Position numbers and translations under genes: made by a program
Shown here: piece after piece, positions 7,977 through 16,734 of the stretch
Numbering within the stretch: the stretch's first letter is position 1
How the letters are laid out: every line of letters starts with the position of its first letter
NCBI RefSeq assembly: GCF_001854605.1
Contig: NZ_MKJU01000025.1
Coordinates: forward strand, 378 to 64,377
Direction: 5' to 3'
DNA from: Pseudoalteromonas amylolytica
Lineage (GTDB): Bacteria > Pseudomonadota > Gammaproteobacteria > Enterobacterales > Alteromonadaceae
DNA: 64,000 nucleotides
The notes under the pieces: generated by a model
Databases searched by the model: none
Seen by the model: only the letters and a program-made list of their open reading frames with translations
Told to the model about the DNA's origin: nothing

Positions 7977-9344
7977 TTGAGTAAACCTTGTATTCTGATC
8001 GTCGATGATCGACACGATATTTTTCTAAGTACCAGCTTTGTATTGGAAGATAATGGTTATTCTCCACTTGAGGCCAACAGTCCAGAGCAGGCGCGTGATG
8101 CGATAAAGCACAACCATATTGACTTGATATTACTTGATATGAATTACTCTCGGGACATTACCTCTGGAGAGGAAGGTATTGAGTTTTTATCTTGGTTATC
8201 TCAGTCAGAGTATAGTATTCCGGTGGTTGCCATGACAGCATGGTCTAACGTTGAACTTGCCGTAAAAGCAATGCAACTTGGTGCTGGAGACTTTATTGAA
8301 AAGCCTTGGAAAAACCAGCGTTTGTTGCAAATTATCAAGCACCAACTTACGTTATCAAGCTTACAACAGCAAAATCAAAAGCTACAGCAGCGTTTGGAGC
8401 CTGAGTATCAGCAAGGCTATGCGTGGCGTTCTCCCTGTATGTTGCAGTTAATGAAACAAATAAACAATATTGCGGCAACGGATGTGAATGTCCTACTGAC
8501 GGGGGAGAATGGGACGGGGAAAAGTCAGTTAGCCGAGAAAATCCATACCTTGTCAAAATACCAATCTGGGCCGTTTATTTCCGTTAATATGGGTGCTATC
8601 TCTGAAACTTTATTTGAAAGTGAAATGTTTGGGCACAAAAAGGGCTCGTTTACAGATGCTAAAAGCAATCGTATTGGTCGCATTGAGCTTGCCAACCATG
8701 GCACGCTATTTTTAGATGAGATTGCGAATATCCCACTCTCACAGCAAGCTAAACTGCTGCGAGTACTTGAGTCTGGACAGTATGAAGTGCTTGGGTCAAG
8801 CCATACACAGCAGATGAATACCCGTATCATCAGCGCTACTAATGCCGATCTTAAAAAGTTGATCCATAATGAACAGTTTAGAGAGGACCTGTTCTATCGG
8901 TTAAATACCTTGGAATTTAGAGTGCCGTCTTTGCAAGAGCGTACGCTGGATATCGTGCCGCTTGCGGAGTACTTCATTCAAATCTTTGCGCATAAATATC
9001 AAAGGCCCACTATTACGCTTACTGAACAAGCACAAGATATCCTATGCAATTATGCTTGGCCGGGGAATATTCGCGAACTTAGCCATTTAATGGAGCGTGC
9101 GGTATTGCTATCTCAGTCGGATCAGATCTGTGCTGAAGATTTGTCAATGATAACGCCAGTTAATGATGATCATCAGCCTAACGATACCATCACCATGATG
9201 ACACTAGAACAAGCTGAGCGAAAATTGATAAAACAAGCCCTTGCAACCAGTGACAACAATATTACCCAGGCGGCGAATCTGCTAGGTCTTACTAAGTCTT
9301 CGCTATACAGACGCTTGGAAAAATATGATGACATTCAAAGATAA
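7977..9344 (+). CDS. Sigma-54-dependent two-component response regulator (NtrC family)
   Basis: 455 residues from the TTG at 7977, which has an AAGAAAGGA RBS six bases upstream and puts the receiver domain at the N-terminus (an ATG at 7890 would add 29 unlikely residues). Receiver: acidic D10/D11, phosphoacceptor D54, T87 and K109. AAA+ domain: Walker A GENGTGKS (176-183), Walker B GTLFLDEIA (242-250), arginine-finger region FREDLFYRLN (301-310). The sigma-54 contact loop reads GSFTDA (223-228) instead of GAFTGA. A Fis-type HTH lies at about 427-446. The histidine kinase gene overlaps it by 20 bp. It probably activates the sigma-54 promoter at 3116; that is inferred from position and family. 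Confidence 0.93.
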   Translation: MSKPCILIVDDRHDIFLSTSFVLEDNGYSPLEANSPEQARDAIKHNHIDLILLDMNYSRDITSGEEGIEFLSWLSQSEYSIPVVAMTAWSNVELAVKAMQLGAGDFIEKPWKNQRLLQIIKHQLTLSSLQQQNQKLQQRLEPEYQQGYAWRSPCMLQLMKQINNIAATDVNVLLTGENGTGKSQLAEKIHTLSKYQSGPFISVNMGAISETLFESEMFGHKKGSFTDAKSNRIGRIELANHGTLFLDEIANIPLSQQAKLLRVLESGQYEVLGSSHTQQMNTRIISATNADLKKLIHNEQFREDLFYRLNTLEFRVPSLQERTLDIVPLAEYFIQIFAHKYQRPTITLTEQAQDILCNYAWPGNIRELSHLMERAVLLSQSDQICAEDLSMITPVNDDHQPNDTITMMTLEQAERKLIKQALATSDNNITQAANLLGLTKSSLYRRLEKYDDIQR

Positions 9345-10614
9345 AACGCTGGAAGCATTTATTGCGTTTTGGTTGTTGCTGTTTGTGGCACTATTTTCGG
9401 CGGTAACGCTGGCTTGTGCTTGGTATTTTGCGTGGCTAACGTGGCAAGTTGTGTTATCGATGTGTGTGATGCTGTGTTGCTATACATATGCCATTGCGTA
9501 CTTTCGCCAACGCATTTTATTGAGCTTTCACCGCGCTTTGTTACATATAGAATCAATTAAGCAAGAAGATTACAAACAATATGCTAAGCCTGCTTTTCCC
9601 CTCGGAGTGGTCGGTAAATTTCATCAGCACTTAAGAGAGTTAAGTGAAGAACTGTCGATTAAAAAGCAACGCTATGACCAACATGCGTTCTTGGTTTACC
9701 AATTGATAGATCAGCTCGAGACCCCAGTGATGGTGATCAATCAAAAAGATCAATTGTCGTATGCCAATGGCGCGTTTAGTTTGTTATACGATGGTCAGCC
9801 ATGGCAGCGGTATCGCAATGCTTCACTTAAATTATTGGGCTTGCTTAAAGTTGACAACACATGGCAATTATTGACAAACAAACAGCAAATTAATCAGCAG
9901 TGGCAGATAAGTCATAGCATCTTTATTGATGCGGGTAGAACTTATCAGCTGCTCATATTTACCAATATTGAGTCAACAATCCGCAATAGTCAGGACAAAG
10001 CTTGGCGACAGATGGTGAATGTTATGGGGCATGAGATACGCAACTCATTAACACCTGTTTCTAGCATCGCTGAGAGCTTGTCTGCACGTGCAACTAATCA
10101 GCGCGATCAAGACGCCTTAGCGCTGATTTCAGAGCGTTGTATGTCACTGCAGAACTTCATTAATCGTTATGCCTCTTTGACCAAAGAAGTGAATTTACAC
10201 TATGAGCAGGTTTTTGCTAAACAGTTGGCACAACAAGTTAAAGGGCTGTTTGAACAGCGCGCATTGCACGTTACCGTTAAGTCGGGGTGGATCTGGGCTG
10301 ATAGGTCCATTTTGGAGCAGGTACTGATTAACCTCGTTAAAAATGCGCTGGAAGCGGGGGCAGAAACGGTGGACTTGGTGTTAAGCGAAGATAATCACAA
10401 TACTGTCATTAAAGTCGTTGATGATGGTCATGGTTTCGCAAATGAAGAAAATCTATTTGTGCCTTTGTTTACCACGAAACAGGAAGGGCAAGGGATTGGG
10501 TTGAGTTTTTGTAGGAACGTCATTGAGCAACACAATGGCAGTATTAGTTTGGTCAACAACCCAACACACGGGGTCACTGTTACCATTACCATCCCGCTCA
10601 AGTCAGCCAAGTGA
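9325..10614 (+). CDS. Sensor histidine kinase, partner of the preceding regulator
   Basis: 429 residues. Two N-terminal TM segments (about 10-33 and 39-58) with almost no periplasmic loop, then a linker and PAS-like region (about 120-215). A HisKA-type dimerisation helix has H236 in MGHEIRNSLTP, followed by a HATPase domain with N-box NLVKNALEAG (about 336-345), G1 DDGHGF (366-371) and G2 GQGIGLS (388-394). The very short external segment suggests it senses a signal in the membrane or cytoplasm, as intramembrane-sensing kinases do. The 20-bp overlap with the regulator gene implies coupled translation. The signal is unknown; the exported product or envelope stress are possibilities only. Confidence 0.92.
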   Translation: MMTFKDKTLEAFIAFWLLLFVALFSAVTLACAWYFAWLTWQVVLSMCVMLCCYTYAIAYFRQRILLSFHRALLHIESIKQEDYKQYAKPAFPLGVVGKFHQHLRELSEELSIKKQRYDQHAFLVYQLIDQLETPVMVINQKDQLSYANGAFSLLYDGQPWQRYRNASLKLLGLLKVDNTWQLLTNKQQINQQWQISHSIFIDAGRTYQLLIFTNIESTIRNSQDKAWRQMVNVMGHEIRNSLTPVSSIAESLSARATNQRDQDALALISERCMSLQNFINRYASLTKEVNLHYEQVFAKQLAQQVKGLFEQRALHVTVKSGWIWADRSILEQVLINLVKNALEAGAETVDLVLSEDNHNTVIKVVDDGHGFANEENLFVPLFTTKQEGQGIGLSFCRNVIEQHNGSISLVNNPTHGVTVTITIPLKSAK

Positions 10615-10667
10615 AACTAACCAATTAGTGCGGCGTACGTCTTGGGCGTTGGCAAAAGGCCAAAACA

Positions 10668-10695
10668 AAATTGCCAGCATGGATGCTGGCAATTT
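10668..10695 (-). terminator. Intrinsic terminator of the TonB-dependent receptor gene
   Basis: Perfect 13-bp inverted repeat AAATTGCCAGCAT / ATGCTGGCAATTT with two central bases. Read on the minus strand, it is followed by TTTTGTTTTGG, so it best serves the receptor gene. On the plus strand no T-run follows, though the hairpin also sits just after the kinase gene. Confidence 0.75.
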
Positions 10696-10719
10696 GCGTT
10701 CAAGGTATGAAACAAGTAT

Positions 10720-12942
10720 TTAGAATGTCGCTTTGTAACGTACACCAAACTCGCTTGCATCGTTGCTCTTGATCACTAGGATGTAGTCACCTGTGTTCAA
10801 GCGTGCATCATCATAACGCTCATCGAAAATATTACGACCATATAACGAGATGTCCCAGTTAGCGTTCGCTGGCGCGTATGAGATATCAAAGTTGGTGGTA
10901 GTACGTGCGTCGATTTGTGTCATACGGCGAGGGTCTGAACTTGGTTCACCATACATATCATCACGGTAAGAAACGTCCAAACGCGTAGTGACAGTTGCAC
11001 CATTGCTTAAGCCAAATTCATATGATGGGCTGATTGATGCTGTCCACTCAGGTGTGAGTGGTGCAACTGGTTTTACACCGTTTTGCTCTTGCACATCAAC
11101 GTCCATAAAGCCAAAGCTTGAATGTAACGTAAAGCTATCGGTCACATAGTAAGTACTTTCGAACTCCACACCACGTGATGTTTGTTCAACAATCAGGTTG
11201 TTGGTGTCAAAGCCCGCGTCTGTTACTACGTTTACCTGATAAGGTAGGTCATCGTATTCAGTGTTAAAAAATGCGACGCTCATGCTGAAATCATCAGTCA
11301 ACTGACCTTTAAAGCCTGTTTCGTAGTTAATTGCGCTGATGTTATCGCTGGCCATAAATGCGTTGTTAGCACGTACGATGGCAGCCGCTTCAGGGTTATC
11401 AAAACCACCGGCACCGAAGAACTGACCGATTAAGAAGTAAGGGCGAGCTGGGAACTGACCTGATTGATAACCAGTTTGTACGGTACCATACCAGTTTAAG
11501 CCATTTTCAAAGGTGTAATTGGCTGCTAATTCCCAAGAAATTTCATCCCACTCGCGGCTTGAGTAGATAGTGCCAACAGGGTCGAATACGTTAGTAGAAG
11601 CTGATTTTTCGTCTTCTGTGTAACGTACACCGCCCGAGATGCGTAAATCGTCAGTGGCATCATAGCCGACGTTAACAAATACCGCACGGCTGGTTGTCTC
11701 TTGATCAAGCTCCAACTTAGTTGGGCCACCGTCAAAGCTTGCCTCTGAGGAATCCTGACGGTTTGAACCTTCTTCATTGAACCAGTACACACCTGTCACA
11801 AAATCAGCGCGGCCTAAATAACCCGTTAGTTGTAATTCAACAGACGTTTGGTCAGCTGTACCACGCTCAGGGTAGTGGTCAAGTGCAACCGCTGTGCTGT
11901 CATCATCTAGGCCCGCTTTGTATTCACTTGAGCGCTTAGAGAAAATAAACTTGGTACCAAAGTCTGCATTGATGTCGTATTCAGCGGTTAAAGATACGCC
12001 GTTCGCTTTGTTAGAAACCGTTGATGTTTCATAGGTGCTCGTTGCATTGTCGTATGGGTCTGCTGTGGTTTGCTCATTGCGTAAACCATTTTGATACAAA
12101 CGACCATTTGGCAATTCGTCTATTAGCGTTGTGTAAGGGCGTGTACCGCCTTCACCATCATTGGCATCTGCGGTGAATACTAAGCGTAAATCTTCGCTGG
12201 CATTGTATTTTACAGATACACGGCCGTGGAATTCTTGGTTCTCGCCTACATCGTATTCAGCGTTTGGCAAGTTTACAAACTCACCAATGCCGCCACGACG
12301 GTTAAAGCCCATGTTAAAATTAAAGGCTAAGTCTTCTGAAACAGCTTGGTTAGTAAAAATGCTACCTTTAAGGCGACCGCGAGTACCCACCTCAGCACTT
12401 ACCTTAGTGACAGCGGCTTGATCAGGCGCTTTGGTAATGATGTTGATAGCACCACCGATTGAGTTACGGCCGTACAGTGTACCCTGTGGACCACGCAATA
12501 CTTCGATACGCTCGATATTTGCTAGGTTCCAGTTTTGGCCAACTTGGCGACCAAGGTATACACCGTCAACATAAACGCTTACGCCAGGGTCTGTTGTGAT
12601 CAAGTGATCTTGTAAGCCGATACCACGGATAAACGGGTTAGCTGAAGAGTTGTGACCCGCTGAGAAGCCTGTGATATTTAGGTTTGGAACAAATTTACCC
12701 ACATCAGTGATATCCGAGATACCTTGTGAGTCTAAATCATCACCAGAGAACGCACTCATTGCAATTGGTACTTCATAGATAACTTGTGAGCGCTTTGTCG
12801 CGGTTACGGTTATGGCTTCCATTTTTGACTTTTCGGCTTGTGCTTCTTGCTCTTGGGCCATCACTGATGTTGAAGCTAAGCTTGCAAATGCTAACGCCAA
12901 TGCGCCTGCTACAGGGTTTAAATTGCGTACTGTGGTGCTCAT
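10720..12942 (-). CDS. TonB-dependent outer-membrane receptor
   Basis: 740 residues. A signal peptide ends near VMA-Q (29/30). A TonB-box-like stretch (EAITVTATK, 42-50) is followed by the plug domain with GVSVYVDGVYLGR and the conserved RGPQGTLYGRNSIGGAINI region. The long beta-barrel ends in an aromatic C-terminal strand (GVRYKATF). The family imports scarce ligands such as siderophores, cobalamin or glycans using TonB-ExbBD. It has the style of the large marine receptor group with a generic plug, and I cannot assign a ligand. It has its own promoter and terminator, and no transport partner lies next to it. A link to the NRPS as a siderophore receptor is possible but unsupported. Confidence 0.93.
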   Translation of the reverse strand: MSTTVRNLNPVAGALALAFASLASTSVMAQEQEAQAEKSKMEAITVTATKRSQVIYEVPIAMSAFSGDDLDSQGISDITDVGKFVPNLNITGFSAGHNSSANPFIRGIGLQDHLITTDPGVSVYVDGVYLGRQVGQNWNLANIERIEVLRGPQGTLYGRNSIGGAINIITKAPDQAAVTKVSAEVGTRGRLKGSIFTNQAVSEDLAFNFNMGFNRRGGIGEFVNLPNAEYDVGENQEFHGRVSVKYNASEDLRLVFTADANDGEGGTRPYTTLIDELPNGRLYQNGLRNEQTTADPYDNATSTYETSTVSNKANGVSLTAEYDINADFGTKFIFSKRSSEYKAGLDDDSTAVALDHYPERGTADQTSVELQLTGYLGRADFVTGVYWFNEEGSNRQDSSEASFDGGPTKLELDQETTSRAVFVNVGYDATDDLRISGGVRYTEDEKSASTNVFDPVGTIYSSREWDEISWELAANYTFENGLNWYGTVQTGYQSGQFPARPYFLIGQFFGAGGFDNPEAAAIVRANNAFMASDNISAINYETGFKGQLTDDFSMSVAFFNTEYDDLPYQVNVVTDAGFDTNNLIVEQTSRGVEFESTYYVTDSFTLHSSFGFMDVDVQEQNGVKPVAPLTPEWTASISPSYEFGLSNGATVTTRLDVSYRDDMYGEPSSDPRRMTQIDARTTTNFDISYAPANANWDISLYGRNIFDERYDDARLNTGDYILVIKSNDASEFGVRYKATF

Positions 12943-13158
12943 ATTTGTTCCTCAGAAACGGTTAATGTTTTAAATCTCGTGTGTGTTTGGTTTCTGCGAG
13001 GGACTCGCCAACCGTGAATGCAACCACTAGCCGAACTGTTTGTAAAACGCGCGCGCAAAAACGCAATCATCCATGGGAGACTGCATAAATTTATAAGCGA
13101 AATACGACAAATTACAAAAATGAAAGGCCAGCAAAAGCTGCTATTCGATTGGGCGAGC

Positions 13159-13188
13159 ATTATACAATGAGATATGCAGAATTGGCAA
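13159..13188 (-). promoter_or_regulatory. Sigma-70 promoter of the TonB-dependent receptor gene
   Basis: On the minus strand: TTGCCA (-35, 13183-13188), 18-bp spacer, consensus TATAAT (-10, 13159-13164). The predicted start near 13152 leaves a leader of about 210 nt before the ATG at 12942 (RBS TGAGGAAC). The rest of the 395-bp gap 12943-13337 holds that leader and a weak AT-rich hairpin (13271-13293) after hrpB. I see no clear Fur box. Confidence 0.65.
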
Positions 13189-13337
13189 TAAAAAATTAGC
13201 AAAGCTGTTCATTTTAAGTGCCTTTTTTGAATACATTTGTTGTTTAACTAAGCAGATATGCAAAATTTTACCAGTTATTGTGCCAAATAACGGAGTAATT
13301 AGATTGTTTTGTTTTTGTCTGTTTACAATGTTATCGG

Positions 13338-15665
13338 TTATTTTACATCTACCACTTTACTGGCTTTTTTGTACCTGACTTTAAAGCCAGGCCAAGCTGG
13401 CAGCTCCCACTTTTTTGGGGCATCTTTTCGATTACCACTGACATAGTTTAAAACAATGCGTTTAGCTGTGAACGAATACTCAACCTGCATCAATAGATCG
13501 TTGAGCTGTACATGTAGTGGATGTTTTTCAATGAATGGTTCTAGCTCCCAAGGCTCAAGTTGTTGATAGAACAAATCTTGTGGTTCAATCAGCTCTATAT
13601 CATCTTGTTCTTGCAGGCCAAGCTCTTGTAGCTTGGTCTGTAGGTACTGCTGCGTAGTGACAGATTCAGCAGTGCTACCGTGTGCTTGGAGGTAGAGTTG
13701 GTGCTCGGCCAATGATTGTGTGATCTGCTTGCCAGCGGGGGCCAGTAGTTCACCTTTTAATATCAGCGCAACACAGGCGTCGATAAGCAACTGGCCAGCA
13801 GGTTCGACGAGTTGCTCATTAAGCTCAAGCCCCGCATACGCGTAGCTGAATTTTGCCATCACTCGGCCATCAACCAGACAGGCATCAATAAACTGTTGCT
13901 CACCAAGGCCTAGCGACGTGACCAGATTCAGACTAACAGGCGCATTTAAGGTGGCCAATGTCATGGCTTGTTTAGTGCCTTTGCCTGCTAGGGCATAGGT
14001 ATCGAGCACTAACATGGCTTTGCAGTTGTCGTTAATGCGCGTTTCTTTTGCAGGGATCACTTCACTTTTACCATTGCCAAACGCGCCTCGGCGATTATTG
14101 CGTTTGACGAATAGCCAATCAGGTTTGGCTTTGGCAATCGCTTCAATGAGTTGATTTCTGTCGTAACTGGCAGCGTGTTTGCGCTGTGGCAAATCGAAGG
14201 CAATACGTAGCTGATCACTAAATTGTTGTGCTTCTTTTAGAGCATCAGGTTCTACTTTGATGTCTTCTAACTGCTCGCGCACTAGGGCGATGACAAATTC
14301 TAAATCACAGTGATTGGGTAAGCGCTTGTTCAAAGCGTCGATTTGCTCGGGTGAACTTGGCAGTTGATAAACGCGAGCCGGTACGCTAAGCACCGAGATA
14401 GCATCAACCATGGCCTGCTGTAAAGACTTACTGGGCATAGCACAGATTAAGTAGGCAAGTTGTGCATCAATCGGTAGTGGATAAAGTTGCTTGCCAAGTG
14501 CAGTGGCGCGTTGCTGTGCATCTATGGCGTTTATTTGGGTCAACATCGTGATTGCTGCAGCTTTAGAGGTTTGGGGTAATGGTTCAATAAACTCCATGCT
14601 ATCCACGCCATTGCTAGAGCAAGCGGCCGCGAGTACCAATTCTGTGAGATTTTCACGGTGTATTTCTGGGGGGGTGGTATCAATAAGCGGCGCATGTTCA
14701 CCGTAGAGTCGAATACATAAGCCTGATTGGGTTCTTCCTGCACGCCCCAAGCGCTGTTTGGCAGAATCTTTAGCAATGGCTTCAAGGTTGAGTACGGTTT
14801 TACCACCACGTAAATGTGTGCGGCGCTCAAGCCCTGAGTCAATCACACAGCTGACATTAGGGATGGTCAAAGACGTTTCGGCCACATTAGTTGCTAAGAT
14901 AACCCGCTGTTGACTTTGCACATTCAGCGCCAAGCGTTGTTGCTGTGGATTACAGCCACCATACAAGCGTACGACCAGCGCATCAAGGTGTGATAACTGG
15001 CCCGCAGCGGCTTGAATCTCTGCTTTGCCGGGCAAGAAAACCAAAATATCACCATCGGTATTATCGAGCGCTTGTTCACAGGCCTCACGCACACGTTCAC
15101 TTAAATTATATTTGCTGGGCATGGCGCGTGAGTCATTGGCGATAAAGCGCTCCTCAACCAGGAACATTTTGCCTTCGGAATGGAGTGTAGCTGCCTGTAA
15201 ATATTGGATAAGTGGTTTGGTGTTCAGCGTTGCTGAGGTGACGATTAAACGGTGCTGGTTGTGCACTTTAAGTAGTGCGAGTAATAAGTCCATGTCCCAA
15301 CGGCGCTCGTGAAACTCATCCAACATAACTACGTCAAAATCGCTTAATTGATTTTCAAAATACCAGCGTAGCGCCACACCCGGTGTGGCAAACACCACTT
15401 GCGTGTGCTCAGTAAAGTGTTGTTCAAAGCGAATGGCATAGCCGATTTGATCGCCAAGCTCAGTATTGTCCTGTTGTGCGAGGTACTCTGCCAGTGACGT
15501 GCAGGCAATGCGACGCGGTTCAATCACCAGCACTCGTCCTTGCGCACGGGCCCACAAAGGCAAACACGTTGACTTACCCGAGCCTGTTGCTGCGCTGACC
15601 ACCACATGATTATTGGCGAGGGTGGTGAGAAAGTCAGATTGTATGGCGAAGATAGGTAAAGACAT
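13338..15665 (-). CDS. hrpB: ATP-dependent RNA helicase HrpB (DEAH-box)
   Basis: 775 residues from the ATG at 15665. A GTG four codons upstream (15677) is possible, but MSLPIF matches the E. coli HrpB N-terminus better. Motifs: Walker A AATGSGKS (25-32), DEFH (116-119, the variant typical of HrpB instead of DEAH), SAT (144-146) and motif VI QRLGRAGRTQSG. The C-terminal half is the HrpB-specific extension. Length is close to the roughly 810-residue norm. A DExH helicase with RNA-dependent ATPase relatives; its cellular role is poorly defined. Monocistronic and divergent from the metallopeptidase gene. Confidence 0.95.
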   Translation of the reverse strand: MSLPIFAIQSDFLTTLANNHVVVSAATGSGKSTCLPLWARAQGRVLVIEPRRIACTSLAEYLAQQDNTELGDQIGYAIRFEQHFTEHTQVVFATPGVALRWYFENQLSDFDVVMLDEFHERRWDMDLLLALLKVHNQHRLIVTSATLNTKPLIQYLQAATLHSEGKMFLVEERFIANDSRAMPSKYNLSERVREACEQALDNTDGDILVFLPGKAEIQAAAGQLSHLDALVVRLYGGCNPQQQRLALNVQSQQRVILATNVAETSLTIPNVSCVIDSGLERRTHLRGGKTVLNLEAIAKDSAKQRLGRAGRTQSGLCIRLYGEHAPLIDTTPPEIHRENLTELVLAAACSSNGVDSMEFIEPLPQTSKAAAITMLTQINAIDAQQRATALGKQLYPLPIDAQLAYLICAMPSKSLQQAMVDAISVLSVPARVYQLPSSPEQIDALNKRLPNHCDLEFVIALVREQLEDIKVEPDALKEAQQFSDQLRIAFDLPQRKHAASYDRNQLIEAIAKAKPDWLFVKRNNRRGAFGNGKSEVIPAKETRINDNCKAMLVLDTYALAGKGTKQAMTLATLNAPVSLNLVTSLGLGEQQFIDACLVDGRVMAKFSYAYAGLELNEQLVEPAGQLLIDACVALILKGELLAPAGKQITQSLAEHQLYLQAHGSTAESVTTQQYLQTKLQELGLQEQDDIELIEPQDLFYQQLEPWELEPFIEKHPLHVQLNDLLMQVEYSFTAKRIVLNYVSGNRKDAPKKWELPAWPGFKVRYKKASKVVDVK

Positions 15666-15796
15666 AAACGGGTACACAGATAAAGCTCACAGAGGCGCAA
15701 ATTTTATCAAAGCTGTATTGAAAAAGCCGCAGTTTGTACCAACTATGTTTAAAAAGGTGAATAAGTAACCATCATGTATAAGGTTAAGTAATCTAT

Positions 15797-16627
15797 ATGA
15801 TAAATGTTTTTTTGTTGTTGGCTTTGGTGGTTTTTGTGGTGTTGTATTGGCGTTGGCAACACATTCAAAACCTGCTTTGGGCGCGAAAGTATAAAGAGAT
15901 AACCCTGAGCCAACCTGACAGGCAGGTGCTGTTGCAATACATGCCAATTTATCGTGCGATGACTGATGCTGACCGAGTTGCGTTGGAAAGACATGTCGCT
16001 TGGTTTTTGGGGGAAAAGCGTATTTTAGGCCGTGATGGACTGCGGGTGAATCGTGCAATGGAATTGATTGTAGCGGCGGATGCGTGTTTGTTAGTGCTTA
16101 ACCAGTCTTGGCCGCTGTATCCAAATGTTAAAGAAGTCTTGCTCTATCCAAGTAGCTACTATGTGCCGCAAACCAGCCAAGATGCAGCGGGCTTAGTGAA
16201 CTATCACACCTCTGTTCGTCAGGGGGAGTCTTGGCCTGGCGGCACATTGGTGTTGAGCTGGCACGATGTATTGGAGGGTAACCGCCTGCCGGGTGATGGT
16301 CATAATTTGGTGTTTCACGAGTTCGCTCATCAGTTGGATCAACAAACAGGACAAACCAATGGTACGCCACAACTGCCATCTAAGCAGGATTACGCCGATT
16401 GGGCACGAGTATTCAATCGAGCATACAGCAATTTAAAAAGCCATGTGGCCTATCAAATGCCTCATGTGATGCACAGTTATGGGGCCACCAATGAGGCGGA
16501 ATTTTTTGCTGTTCTTACTGAAACTTTCATCGAAAAGCCAGCTCAGTTGAGAGACTACGATCCCGAGTTATACCGTCTGTTAATGCGCTATTTCAAGTTT
16601 GACCCAGCACAGTGGCAGCGATATTGA
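15797..16627 (+). CDS. mtfA: M90-family zinc metallopeptidase, MtfA-like
   Basis: 276 residues with zinc motif HEFAH (174-178, catalytic E175) and a downstream NEAEFF segment whose E235 is the probable third ligand, as in E. coli MtfA. An N-terminal hydrophobic stretch (2-18) followed by YWRW suggests a membrane anchor, longer than in the cytosolic E. coli protein. E. coli MtfA binds the glucose regulator Mlc and has aminopeptidase activity; no Mlc gene is seen here, so that role is not implied. It stands alone, divergent from hrpB with a 131-bp gap. Confidence 0.85.
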   Translation: MINVFLLLALVVFVVLYWRWQHIQNLLWARKYKEITLSQPDRQVLLQYMPIYRAMTDADRVALERHVAWFLGEKRILGRDGLRVNRAMELIVAADACLLVLNQSWPLYPNVKEVLLYPSSYYVPQTSQDAAGLVNYHTSVRQGESWPGGTLVLSWHDVLEGNRLPGDGHNLVFHEFAHQLDQQTGQTNGTPQLPSKQDYADWARVFNRAYSNLKSHVAYQMPHVMHSYGATNEAEFFAVLTETFIEKPAQLRDYDPELYRLLMRYFKFDPAQWQRY

Positions 16628-16734
16628 GAGAAAATCTAGACAATAGCCGTATAAATCTGTAATTGATGGCATTTTACTGGCAACTTTAGCTAATTTTTGC
16701 TGTGATGGTGCAAATTTTAGTTGAGAGTATAAGA

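Noticed and set aside
8525-8830. Minus-strand 101-codon frame inside the response regulator gene
   Set aside because: Antisense shadow of the conserved AAA+ domain, without RBS or family similarity.
10720-12942. TonB-dependent receptor as the uptake partner of an NRPS siderophore
   Set aside because: No Fur box, no siderophore-tailoring genes and no periplasmic or inner-membrane uptake genes are present; proximity alone is weak.
12939-13202. Minus-strand 87-codon frame upstream of the TonB-dependent receptor
   Set aside because: It covers the receptor's promoter and leader, has no RBS or recognisable domain, and its end overlaps the receptor start only by chance.
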